Assembly (NCBI GenBank): GCA_937907455.1
Contig: CALESQ010000021.1
Coordinates: 1-16,206 of the forward strand
Source of the DNA: an uncultured Caldilineales bacterium
Lineage (GTDB): Bacteria; Chloroflexota; Anaerolineae; JAAEKA01
Direction of reading: 5' to 3'
Length of the DNA: 16,206 nt
Shown: positions 1 to 6,801 of the stretch, piece after piece
Layout of the letters: the number at the start of each line of letters is the position of its first letter
How positions within the stretch are numbered: position 1 is the first letter of the stretch
Notes under the pieces: generated by a model
What the model was told of the DNA's origin: nothing
Seen by the model: the letters and a program-made list of their open reading frames with translations, nothing else
Database searches by the model: none
Program-made: the position numbers and the translations under genes

Positions 1-1011
1 TCATGGCCCTGCCCTTACCTGCTCAACTGCCAAAATCGTGAACTACTGAAACTGGCTACCGACGACAAGGCCGATTTCCTCATCAGCCCTTATTCCAGCG
101 GCCTGGCGGCTTCAGCCTCGGTGATCGCTGAGCAATACCAGAAGCCCATGATTACCACCGGCGCCGCTTCTGATAGCAACTACAAGCAGGGCTACACGCT
201 GGTGTACCAGGCTTACACACCCGCCAGCAGCTACCTCACCGGCGCCATTGATCTGCTGATGGCAAAGTCCCCCGACACCAAGAAGATTGCCGTCGTCCAC
301 GAGAACGACAAGTTCTCCACCGACGTTGCTACCGCGCTGAAAGAATATGCCGAAGCCAACGGCTTTGAAGTGGCCTTGTTCGAGGGTTACGACTCTGGCA
401 CCACCGACTTTGCCCCCTTCATCAACAAGATTCAGCAGGCCGCGCCGCAAGCTATTTTGGGTGGTGGTCACTTCCAGGACGGCAGCACCTTTGCCCGGCA
501 GTTGTCGGAGAAGGGCATGGCTGTGCCCTATGTGGGTCTGTTGGTTGCCCCACCGGAACCGAAATTTGCCGAGTTGGGTGATGCCGCCGTGGGCGTGATT
601 GGCCCCAGCCAGTGGGAGCCGCAAGCCGCCTACAACGTGGACGCCGCCAAAGCCGCCGGGCTGAGCTACTACGGCCCGACCGTGCAGGAATTTATTGATG
701 CCTACAAGGCCGCCTTCAATGAGGAACCCTCGTATCACGCAGCCGGTGGCTATGCCGCGGGCTTGATCCTGCAAAATGCCATCGAGCGCGCCGGCTCCAC
801 CGACGCGGAAGCGGTCAAAAAGGCGCTGGATGTTACCGATGTGATGACCTTTTTCGGTCATATCAAGTTCAACACCACCGCAGAAGCGCACGGTCTGCAG
901 GAAGGCCACGACATGGTGTATGTGCAGTGGCAGAAAGATGCCAGCGGCAACCTTGTTAAGCAGATCGTCTGGCCGGCTGAAGCTGCCTCGGCCGAGCTGA
1001 TCACGCGCTAA
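1..1011 (+). CDS. livK: Branched-chain amino acid/amide ABC transporter substrate-binding protein (5'-partial)
   Basis: C-terminal part of a periplasmic-binding-fold (Peripla_BP_6 / LivJ-LivK type) solute receptor that captures branched-chain amino acids, amides or urea-like compounds outside the membrane and delivers them to the LivHM permease encoded next. The frame is open from the window edge; the signal peptide and N-terminal lobe are outside. Visible family features are FLISPYSSG near the edge, the hinge segment KKIAVVHENDKFST, GYDSGTTDFAPFINKIQ, and the C-terminal AGLILQNAIERAGSTD helix followed by the FNTTAEAHGL hairpin. It stops with TAA at 1009-1011. The first ~45 bases translate poorly in this frame and fit better in frame 2, so an edge frameshift is possible. 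Substrate cannot be decided from sequence. Position at the head of livHMGF supports the role. Confidence 0.9.
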   Translation, partial: SWPCPYLLNCQNRELLKLATDDKADFLISPYSSGLAASASVIAEQYQKPMITTGAASDSNYKQGYTLVYQAYTPASSYLTGAIDLLMAKSPDTKKIAVVHENDKFSTDVATALKEYAEANGFEVALFEGYDSGTTDFAPFINKIQQAAPQAILGGGHFQDGSTFARQLSEKGMAVPYVGLLVAPPEPKFAELGDAAVGVIGPSQWEPQAAYNVDAAKAAGLSYYGPTVQEFIDAYKAAFNEEPSYHAAGGYAAGLILQNAIERAGSTDAEAVKKALDVTDVMTFFGHIKFNTTAEAHGLQEGHDMVYVQWQKDASGNLVKQIVWPAEAASAELITR

Positions 1012-1034
1012 GGCGTGAGAAGCGCGGCGTAAAA

Positions 1035-1106
1035 AGTAAGAAACGAGGAGTGAGGAGTCACAGATTCCTCACTCCCACCAGCACCGTTTATCGGTCATTT
1101 CTTACT
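1035..1106. repeat. Palindromic heptad-type repeat between livK and livH
   Basis: Nested inverted repeats. GGAGTGAGGA (1047-1056) pairs perfectly with TCCTCACTCC (1066-1075) around a 9-base loop. AGTAAGAAA (1035-1043) pairs with TTTCTTACT (1098-1106). Short 7-bp periodicity is visible (GAGGAGT twice at 1045-1058). It lies in the 149-bp livK-livH gap and, by analogy with REP elements between binding-protein and permease genes, may stabilise or attenuate the operon mRNA; that role is inference. Confidence 0.75.
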
Positions 1107-1160
1107 CCTTACTGTTTGCTTGCTCACTGGCAACAGCCACTACCTACCGGGAGCCTTTTT

Positions 1161-2024
1161 ATGGTTGATACGCTACTTGCCTCTCTTACCGACGGTCTGC
1201 TGATCGGTGTGGTATACGGTATCGCGGCCATGGGGTTGACCCTGATTTTCGGCGTGATGAACGTCATCAACCTGGCGCATGGCCCGATTATGGCGCTGGG
1301 CATGTTCGGGGTTTACCTGCTGTTTACTCAATTCGGCATGAACCCCTATTTGGCGCTGATACCGGTTGGCTTTTTTGGCCTGATTTTGGGCATTGTCATC
1401 TATGCGGTGGCCGTCAATCGGGTGATTGACGCGCCCCATCTGTCCAGCCTGCTGGCAACCTTTTCAGTCAACATGATCATCATCGGCCTGGGCACGGCGC
1501 TGTTCACCACCACTTTCCGCAACGTAGACTACAGCAGCCTGGGTACATTAACGCTGGGGCCGATCACTGTGCCGCTGACGCGTTTGGTGTCGGCGTTGGC
1601 CGCACTGCTGGTCACTGGTTTGCTCTACCTGTTTTTGCAGCGCACGCGGCTGGGCAAATATGTGCGGGCAGTAGCTAACAACCGTACTTCAGCCGGATTG
1701 GTGGGTATTCCTTCCACGCGCGTGCTGGCGTTTAGCTTCGGCCTGGGTAGCGCGTTGGCCACCATTGCCGGTGGGCTGATCGCCATCTCGCTGCCGTTCA
1801 CCATTCTGTCGGGCAGCACCTACGAGCTGAAAAGCTTTGTGATTGTCGTGCTGGGCGGGCTGGGCAATCCCGTGGGCGCGCTTATCGGCGGGCTGGTACT
1901 GGGGCTGATCGAAGGCGTGGTGCCGGTCTTTATGAAAACCACCTGGGTGCCGGTGCTGGAATATGTGCTCTTTGTGCTGATCCTGCTGGTGCGCCCCCAG
2001 GGCTTGTTAGGAGCGAAACGATGA
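1161..2024 (+). CDS. livH: Branched-chain amino acid ABC transporter permease LivH
   Basis: Integral inner-membrane permease, one of two that form the translocation channel of the HAAT-family importer. The 287-residue length fits the family. Hydrophobic segments run through the whole protein. Family landmarks include VMNVINLAHGPIMALG near residues 30-45, RTRLGKYVRAVANNR before the ATPase-coupling loop, GLVGIPSTRVLAFSF, and the C-terminal IVVLGGLGNPVGALIGG repeat. I chose the ATG at 1161 because a GGGAG purine run lies 7 bases upstream (1149-1153) and the membrane protein begins there. An ATG at 1050 would add 37 residues encoded by the palindromic repeat and is unlikely. The stop overlaps the livM start as ATGA. 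Confidence 0.95.
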   Translation: MVDTLLASLTDGLLIGVVYGIAAMGLTLIFGVMNVINLAHGPIMALGMFGVYLLFTQFGMNPYLALIPVGFFGLILGIVIYAVAVNRVIDAPHLSSLLATFSVNMIIIGLGTALFTTTFRNVDYSSLGTLTLGPITVPLTRLVSALAALLVTGLLYLFLQRTRLGKYVRAVANNRTSAGLVGIPSTRVLAFSFGLGSALATIAGGLIAISLPFTILSGSTYELKSFVIVVLGGLGNPVGALIGGLVLGLIEGVVPVFMKTTWVPVLEYVLFVLILLVRPQGLLGAKR

Positions 2025-3007
2025 AAGCATGGCGCTCCCCTGGTTTGTGGATCCCTCTCGTTATCGTGGTAATACTGGCCGCGTATCCGGCGCTCACCGA
2101 CAAAGCCAGCACGCGCGAGACCGTCTTCAATGTGCTGCTGGCTATCGGCCTCGCTTCCAGCCTCAATATCCTGCTGGGCTACACGGGCTATGTCAGCTTC
2201 GGCCACATTGTGTTTTTCGGGTTGGGCGGCTATGCCGGCTTTTATCTGATTGATGTGCTGGGCTGGAACCTGCTGCCTGCGGCGCTGGTAGGCGGCGCGG
2301 TGGCGGGCAGCATTGCCTTGCTGCTGGGCCTGGCTATTCTGCGGCTGCGCGGAGCCTACTTTGCTTTGGCTACCATTGGCATTCTGGAAGCCATGAAGGC
2401 GCTGGTGATCAATATGGACTTTCTGGGCGGCCCCACCGGTATGGAGCTGAACTTCCAGGTCTACAAAGATTACGGCGGCGCCGGCCAGATGCTGTGGACG
2501 GTTTATTGGGCGGTGGCGGCCATTGCCCTGATCGCGGTTTTTCTCAGCTTCAATGTCAAGCTGTCGAAGTTTGGCCTGGGGCTGATGGCGATTCGTGAAG
2601 ACGAAGATGCAGCCGAGGTCATGGGTGTGGTGGCTCAGCGCGCCAAAGCCTATGCCTATGTGCTGTCGGCTATTCTGCCGGGCATCCTCGGCACGCTGTT
2701 TTTCTTCAAACAAGGCGTGATCGAGCCGGGCAGCGCCTTCCGCCTGCACATGTCCATCGAGCTGCTGGTGATGGTGATGCTGGGCGGCGCAGGCACCGTG
2801 CTGGGGCCGATCCTGGGCGCAGGCGTGTATCAGGTGTTGCGCGTCAGCCTGCTTACCAGCGATGTAGCTCTGCTGGGCTTGCGCATCCGCGATATCCAAC
2901 TGGCTGTGGCCGGCCTGCTGCTGCTGCTGATTGTGCTTTTCATCCCGTCCGGCGCAATCGGCTGGCTGCGCAGCCGCTCAAATGTACTGCGGAGGGTGCT
3001 GGAATGA
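2021..3007 (+). CDS. livM: Branched-chain amino acid ABC transporter permease LivM
   Basis: Second membrane permease of the importer, 328 residues, overlapping livH by 4 bases (ATGA), which implies translational coupling. Recognisable family motifs are NILLGYTGYVSFGHIVFFGLG (about residues 50-70), LRGAYFALATIGILEA, FLGGPTGME, and the ATPase-docking (EAA-like) loop GLGLMAIREDEDAAEVMGV followed by KAYAYVLSAILPGILG. The C-terminal part contains MVMLGGAGTVLGPILGAG, typical of LivM. It pairs with LivH as a heterodimer and is energised by LivG and LivF. Nothing unusual is visible. Confidence 0.95.
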   Translation: MKAWRSPGLWIPLVIVVILAAYPALTDKASTRETVFNVLLAIGLASSLNILLGYTGYVSFGHIVFFGLGGYAGFYLIDVLGWNLLPAALVGGAVAGSIALLLGLAILRLRGAYFALATIGILEAMKALVINMDFLGGPTGMELNFQVYKDYGGAGQMLWTVYWAVAAIALIAVFLSFNVKLSKFGLGLMAIREDEDAAEVMGVVAQRAKAYAYVLSAILPGILGTLFFFKQGVIEPGSAFRLHMSIELLVMVMLGGAGTVLGPILGAGVYQVLRVSLLTSDVALLGLRIRDIQLAVAGLLLLLIVLFIPSGAIGWLRSRSNVLRRVLE

Positions 3008-3756
3008 TGCTCGAAGTCAAAAACGTTACCAAGCACTTCGGCGGGCTGACCGCAGTGAACGATGTCAGCTTTGACTTGCAGGAAGGGCAGATCCTCGGCC
3101 TGATCGGCCCCAACGGCGCGGGCAAAACCACCCTGTTCAACTGCATCAACAGCGTTTACCCTCTGTCTGGCGGCACCGTCACCTTTCGCGGGCGGCAGCT
3201 CAACGGACTGAAAACCTATCAGGTGGCTCATTTGGGTATGGCGCGCACCCACCAGATTGTACGGCCTCTGAACGAGCTGACCGTGCGCCAAAACACGGTG
3301 GTGGGCGCGTGTTTTGGTCGCCACGGCCACACTCTGCGCGCTGCCGAGAAGATAGCCGATGAAGTGCTGGATTTTGTGGGGCTGGCGGCGCGGGCTGGCA
3401 TGCCTGCGGGCAGCCTGAACGTGGCCCAAAAGAAGCGCTTGGAGCTGGCGCGTGCGCTCTGCGCTCAGCCCTATCTGCTGCTGCTGGACGAAGTGCTGGC
3501 CGGCCTGAACCCGTCAGAGGTGGTCAACATGGTGGCTATCATCCGCAAAATCCGCGCTCAGGGCATTTCGATCATTATGATCGAACACATCATGCACGCT
3601 ATCATGAACCTATCTGACCGGGTGATTGTGCTTAACTACGGCAGTCTGATCGCTCAGGGCACCCCCGACGAGGTGTCGCAGAACGAAGAAGTGATCCAGG
3701 CCTATCTGGGCGACCCCGATTTGGCCGAGCGATTGCTGGAAGAGGAGCGGGCATAA
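3004..3756 (+). CDS. livG: Branched-chain amino acid ABC transporter ATP-binding protein LivG
   Basis: Cytoplasmic ATPase of the importer, 250 residues. Walker A is GPNGAGKTT (35-43), Walker B YLLLLDE (157-163), and the switch His is H195 in IMIEHIMHAI. The ABC signature is degenerate, LNVAQKKRLELARAL (from 138), with VAQ where LSGGQ or LSYGQ is usual; I recall this as a variant of some LivG proteins, so it is not by itself a defect. The C-terminal tail past residue 230 (IQAYLG) matches LivG. The start ATG overlaps the livM stop as ATGA. A second ATG codon immediately follows at 3007. Confidence 0.95.
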   Translation: MMLEVKNVTKHFGGLTAVNDVSFDLQEGQILGLIGPNGAGKTTLFNCINSVYPLSGGTVTFRGRQLNGLKTYQVAHLGMARTHQIVRPLNELTVRQNTVVGACFGRHGHTLRAAEKIADEVLDFVGLAARAGMPAGSLNVAQKKRLELARALCAQPYLLLLDEVLAGLNPSEVVNMVAIIRKIRAQGISIIMIEHIMHAIMNLSDRVIVLNYGSLIAQGTPDEVSQNEEVIQAYLGDPDLAERLLEEERA

Positions 3757-4466
3757 TGGCACTACTGGAAATACGCGACGTTTCTTCCGGCTACGGCGAG
3801 CTGCAAATCATCTGGAATGCCGCGCTGGCTGTAGAGCAAGGCCAGCTCACCGCACTGGTTGGCTCCAACGGCGCAGGTAAAACCACGCTGCTGCGCACCA
3901 TCGTCGGGCAGATCAAGCCGCGTCAGGGCGAGGTCTGGTTCGAGGGCCAGGATGTCAGCCGACTGCCTTCCTATCAAAAGGCCGAGATGGGGCTGATTCT
4001 GGTGCCTGAAGGCCGTCAGCTTTTCACCGAAATGAGCGTGCGCGAGAACATGGAGATGGGCGCAACCCCGCGGCGCGGTCGTGGCAAGATGAACGCCAAC
4101 ATGGAGCGCTGCTTCACGCTGTTTCCGCGGCTGAAAGAGCGCGCCACACAAAAAGCCGGCACACTCAGCGGCGGCGAACAGCAGATGTTGGCCGTGTCCC
4201 GTGGCATTATGTCTGACCCCAAAGTACTGATGATTGATGAACTGTCGTTGGGGCTGGCCCCGGTGTTGACGCTGGATCTGTTCCAGTCGTTGCGCAAGCT
4301 GCGCGCCGAGGGCATTACCGTTTTGTTGGTGGAACAAAACGTGCGCATGGCCCTGAAAGTCAGCGACTATACCTACGTGCTCAGCGAAGGCAAGGTAGAA
4401 ATGCACGGCCCTTCGCGCGAGGTAGAGCAGGACGAAGCGGTGCGCGCTTCGTATCTGGGTTTGTAG
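3756..4466 (+). CDS. livF: Branched-chain amino acid ABC transporter ATP-binding protein LivF
   Basis: Second ATPase of the importer, 236 residues, working as a heterodimer with LivG. Walker A is GSNGAGKTT (36-44), the signature is canonical LSGGEQQML (from 137), and Walker B is VLMIDE (157-162) followed by LSLGLAP, the usual LivF D-loop. The switch position reads LLVEQN, as normally seen in LivF. The ATG shares one base with the livG TAA stop. Because LivG has a degenerate signature and LivF a canonical one, ATP hydrolysis may be asymmetric; that is inference. It is the last gene of the operon and is followed by a long hairpin. Confidence 0.95.
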   Translation: MALLEIRDVSSGYGELQIIWNAALAVEQGQLTALVGSNGAGKTTLLRTIVGQIKPRQGEVWFEGQDVSRLPSYQKAEMGLILVPEGRQLFTEMSVRENMEMGATPRRGRGKMNANMERCFTLFPRLKERATQKAGTLSGGEQQMLAVSRGIMSDPKVLMIDELSLGLAPVLTLDLFQSLRKLRAEGITVLLVEQNVRMALKVSDYTYVLSEGKVEMHGPSREVEQDEAVRASYLGL

Positions 4467-4480
4467 ACCGCAACAACCAG

Positions 4481-4524
4481 CGAGGCTTCAGCCGGGTTTA
4501 TGCTGGACACCGGCTGAAGCCTCG
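4481..4524. terminator. Perfect 15-bp hairpin between convergent livF and NUDIX genes
   Basis: CGAGGCTTCAGCCGG (4481-4495) and CCGGCTGAAGCCTCG (4510-4524) form a perfect 15-bp stem with a 14-base loop, 14 bases after the livF stop and before the convergent NUDIX stop. No T-run follows on either strand, so it is not a classic intrinsic terminator. It may act as a bidirectional mRNA 3'-end stabiliser or a Rho-assisted end. Confidence 0.6.
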
Positions 4525-4549
4525 GATCTACTATGAAGCGGCAAACAAG

Positions 4550-5026
4550 CTAGTCACGATGGACGATGTGCTGCACCGTCTGGGGTAGGTGCTGCAACGC
4601 ATGGGGCAGGAAATTGGGGTAAATGGTCAGATCAGCGGCCTGAGCCAGGGAGAACCACTGGAAAATCATAGGCACGTTGCCTTCGTAGCCATAAAACGGC
4701 GCGGTGTGGTCGAGATATTGCCAGCCTGCGGGTGGCTGCATCAGAAAATACAGCCCCAACTCGTGGTGATCGGTTCCTGCATAGTGGAAGAAATTTTCCA
4801 CCAGCCACAGCAGGCGCACCACCTCTACTTCGATCTCCAGTTCTTCGCGCATCTCGCGGCGCAGCGTGTCCTCGGCACTTTCGCATACCTCGGCGCGACC
4901 GCCGGGTATCACCCAAAACTGTTCGTTTTCCGCACGGTGCAGCAGCACGCGCCCGTTGCGGATCGCTATTCCCGCCACACGGTTGGTAAAGCGGGTTGCC
5001 TCGTCCTGCCAGGTGATCATAGCCAT
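4550..5026 (-). CDS. NUDIX hydrolase
   Basis: Single-domain pyrophosphohydrolase of the NUDIX superfamily, 158 residues, presumably hydrolysing a nucleoside-diphosphate derivative. The Nudix box runs from G43 to I65: GRAEVCE (43-49), then after seven residues REMREELEI (57-65). All metal-binding Glu residues (E58, E61, E62) are present; only the last Gly of the consensus is Glu (E64). The preceding VAGIAIRNGRVLLH strand and the FWVIPGG lead-in are typical. I chose ATG 5026 because GGAGG (5037-5033 on this strand) lies 6 bases upstream; an upstream start would add 20 residues of non-family sequence. Substrate is not predictable. It is convergent with livF and divergent from the MerR regulator. 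Confidence 0.88.
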   Translation of the reverse strand: MAMITWQDEATRFTNRVAGIAIRNGRVLLHRAENEQFWVIPGGRAEVCESAEDTLRREMREELEIEVEVVRLLWLVENFFHYAGTDHHELGLYFLMQPPAGWQYLDHTAPFYGYEGNVPMIFQWFSLAQAADLTIYPNFLPHALQHLPQTVQHIVHRD

Positions 5027-5075
5027 GTTAAACCTCCACAAAACGCCAGCAAAAGGGGACCAGCAAAGGGAGATG

Positions 5076-5103
5076 ATTATCCACAAGAAATTACGAAAGG
5101 CAA
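5076..5103 (-). promoter_or_regulatory. Candidate promoter of the NUDIX gene
   Basis: On the minus strand TTGCCT (5103-5098) and GATAAT (5081-5076) are separated by 16 bp, giving a predicted transcript start near 5069 and a leader of about 40 bases carrying the GGAGG site. Based on consensus similarity only. Confidence 0.45.
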
Positions 5104-5139
5104 ATTTACTACCTGAGCGATTTTTTAAGGTTTCTCCCC

Positions 5140-5170
5140 TTGACTCTGACGCGGCGTCAGGGTGTATACT
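5140..5170 (+). promoter_or_regulatory. MerR-type promoter with dyad operator in a 19-bp spacer
   Basis: TTGACT (5140-5145) and TATACT (5165-5170) are 19 bp apart. The perfect dyad CTGACGC-G-GCGTCAG (5146-5160) lies inside the spacer. Overlong spacers with a central dyad are the established hallmark of MerR-family-controlled promoters, where the activator untwists DNA. The predicted start of transcription (about 7 bases after the -10) is at or next to A5177, the first base of the regulator's ATG, so the gene is probably autoregulated and leaderless. Confidence 0.85.
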
Positions 5171-5176
5171 GGCACC

Positions 5177-5956
5177 ATGATCAGCACAAACCCGCCATCA
5201 CCTTACACGGTCAGCCAGGTGGCTCGCATGGCTGGCGTCACCGTGCGCACTCTGCATCACTACGATGCCATTGGCTTGCTGAAGCCCAGCGAGCGCAGCG
5301 CGGCCGGGTATCGGCTTTACAGCCAGGCCGATTTGCTGCGTTTGCAACAGATCATGTTGTTTCGTGAGCTGGACACACCGTTGGAGCAGGTGCAGCAGAT
5401 ATTAGCCGACCCGCAGTTTGACCTGGTGCAGTCGCTGCGCAGGCAACGGCACACACTGGAACAACGCGCTGCCCAACTGGGTGCATTGCTGCACACCATT
5501 GACCGCACCATTGAAAGCCTGACAAAGGATACTCCCATGTTAACTGATGAAGAGCTGTATGCCGGATTTAGCCCGGAAGAAGCCCAGCGTTACCGCCGCG
5601 AGGCGCGTGAGCAATGGGGCGAAGCGCGTGTAGACGCCAGTGAACAGCGCGTACGCAAGATGAGCAAAGAACAGTGGGCCGCGGTGGGCCGCCAGGGCGA
5701 GGAAGCCACGCGGCTGATGGCCGATCTGGTGGATCAGCCTGCAGATAGCCCTGCCGTGCAGGCAGCCATTGCCAAACATCACGCCTGGATCGAAAACTTC
5801 TACCAGGCGCCGGCAGACCTGTACCGCGGCCTGGGCCAGATGTACACCGAGCACCCAGAATTTCGTGCTTTCTACGAGAAATACCGCCCCGGTCTGGCCG
5901 ATTTCATGGCGGCGGCTATGGCCCACTACGCCGATACTGTGTTGGCCGACGACTGA
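5177..5956 (+). CDS. MerR family transcriptional regulator, TipA type
   Basis: DNA-binding activator of 259 residues. The N-terminal winged HTH is typical MerR: YTVSQVARMAGVTVRTLHHY, then DAIGLLKPSERSAAGYRLYS. A dimerisation helix follows (residues ~75-115). A C-terminal TipAS antibiotic/small-molecule recognition domain begins near M121 (MLTDEELYAGFSPEEAQRYR through GLADFMAAAMAHYAD). Length and layout match TipAL. A GTG at 5162 is in frame but lies inside the spacer/-10 region of the promoter, so I start at ATG 5177. An internal ATG at 5537 with its own SD could yield a TipAS-like short form. Both Cys residues of the Streptomyces TipAS thiopeptide site are replaced (Ala and Gly in my alignment by eye), so the ligand is probably different. 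The NUDIX gene is divergent; target genes beyond itself are unknown. Confidence 0.9.
   Translation: MISTNPPSPYTVSQVARMAGVTVRTLHHYDAIGLLKPSERSAAGYRLYSQADLLRLQQIMLFRELDTPLEQVQQILADPQFDLVQSLRRQRHTLEQRAAQLGALLHTIDRTIESLTKDTPMLTDEELYAGFSPEEAQRYRREAREQWGEARVDASEQRVRKMSKEQWAAVGRQGEEATRLMADLVDQPADSPAVQAAIAKHHAWIENFYQAPADLYRGLGQMYTEHPEFRAFYEKYRPGLADFMAAAMAHYADTVLADD
5525..5539 (+). promoter_or_regulatory. Internal Shine-Dalgarno and start codon for a TipAS-like short product
   Basis: AAGGA (5525-5529) sits 7 bases before an in-frame ATG (5537-5539, residue 121 of the long protein). Initiation here would yield a 139-residue product consisting only of the ligand-binding domain, close to the 144 residues of Streptomyces TipAS, which is known to arise from an internal in-frame start. 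The long form has no SD of its own. Confidence 0.65.
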
Positions 5957-5976
5957 TCGCCCCCGCGCCGCCGCGG

Positions 5977-6720
5977 CTAGGTATAGCGGGCAGCCAGCAG
6001 CCGCGCGGCAAAGTGTTTGCCGCGCGGCAGGCCACCGCTGCGCATGTCACGCGCTACGGCCTCTACATCATAGGCCACGCGGTGGCAGGTCACGGTCCAT
6101 CCTTCCCTTGCCCAGGTGAGCACACTGTACGCCGCGCGCGCGTCTCCATCCATCGGCAGACCCACGCTGGCTACGTTTAGCAGCAAGCGACCGCGCCATA
6201 GCCGCACCGCAGGAAGATGCACATGGCCGAACGCCAGCACCTCGAATTCGGCATCACCGATCAGGGCAGCAAGCCCCGCATCGTTCAGCTTCGGTGTAAT
6301 GGGGTCGTCCAAATTGTGCGGGTTGGCGTGCACCAGCAGCAAGTCATGGCCGGGCAGGGGTGACAGCCGGTAACGGCGCGGCATGGCCTGCATAAAGGCT
6401 AAATCGTCCGCGCTGAGCTGTTGCCGCATCCAGGCCTGGTGACGGCTGAAACGCTCCGCCTCTTTGCCGGCGGGGGGTTCGCTCCACAAAAACGCATCGC
6501 AATTGCCCAGCACACACGCCGCGGGGGCTGTCGCTCCAGAGGGATCATTCTTGCACAGGGCGCGTAGCTGCCCAAGAACTTCTGCTGGACGCGGTCCGGC
6601 CCAGGCCAGGTCCCCGGCGCACAGCATCAGATCATACGGGCCGTGGCGTTGACTATCAGCCAGCACTGCCTCCAGCGCAGTGGCATTACCGTGAATGTCG
6701 GAAAAGAGCAGAATGCGCAC
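5977..6720 (-). CDS. YfcE/MJ0936-type metallophosphoesterase
   Basis: Calcineurin-like phosphodiesterase of 247 residues, binding two divalent metals. Metal-ligand motifs appear in order: SDIHGN (D8, H10), AGDLAWAGP (D37), LGNCD (N73), LLVHANPHN (H131) and FGHVHLP (H166, H168). The NC-D form of the third motif is usual for YfcE/MJ0936 relatives. NVASVGLPMDGDARAAY matches the family's C-terminal NPGSVGxPRDGD block. I start at GTG 6720 because GAGGA lies 8 bases upstream and a TATAAT box lies at 6763-6758; the next upstream ATG overlaps that -10 box and cannot be in the mRNA. Substrate is unknown. It is convergent with the MerR gene across 20 bases and divergent from the caspase-like gene. Confidence 0.88.
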   Translation of the reverse strand: MRILLFSDIHGNATALEAVLADSQRHGPYDLMLCAGDLAWAGPRPAEVLGQLRALCKNDPSGATAPAACVLGNCDAFLWSEPPAGKEAERFSRHQAWMRQQLSADDLAFMQAMPRRYRLSPLPGHDLLLVHANPHNLDDPITPKLNDAGLAALIGDAEFEVLAFGHVHLPAVRLWRGRLLLNVASVGLPMDGDARAAYSVLTWAREGWTVTCHRVAYDVEAVARDMRSGGLPRGKHFAARLLAARYT

Positions 6721-6757
6721 TGGTAAATTCCTCGAAACGGGGTAGAATAACCGCTGC

Positions 6758-6788
6758 ATTATAGCGCATCTTCGGCAGCGTGCAGCAA
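6758..6788 (-). promoter_or_regulatory. Promoter of the metallophosphoesterase gene
   Basis: A perfect TATAAT -10 (6763-6758 on the minus strand) lies about 38 bases upstream of the GTG start. A weak -35, TTGCTG (6788-6783), is 19 bp further upstream. Expected transcript start is near 6751. Confidence 0.55.
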
Positions 6789-6801
6789 AAAAGATCGCAC
6801 C

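Noticed and set aside
1820..2899. A 359-codon minus-strand frame opposite livH/livM
   Set aside because: Antisense shadow of two clear permease genes; translation is His/Gln-rich and low complexity.
3415..3447. Loss of function of LivG because the LSGGQ signature is degenerate
   Set aside because: I recall the AQKKRLELARAL form in other LivG proteins; Walker A, Walker B and switch His are intact.
4481..4524. Classic intrinsic terminator after livF
   Set aside because: The stem is strong but there is no T-run on either strand; kept only as a hairpin with a tentative terminator role.
4589..5116. A + strand frame opposite the NUDIX gene
   Set aside because: The minus strand has a complete Nudix box and a good SD; the opposite frame has neither.
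5162..5176. GTG 5162 as the start of the MerR gene
   Set aside because: It lies between the operator dyad and the -10 box of the gene's own promoter, so it would not be in the transcript.
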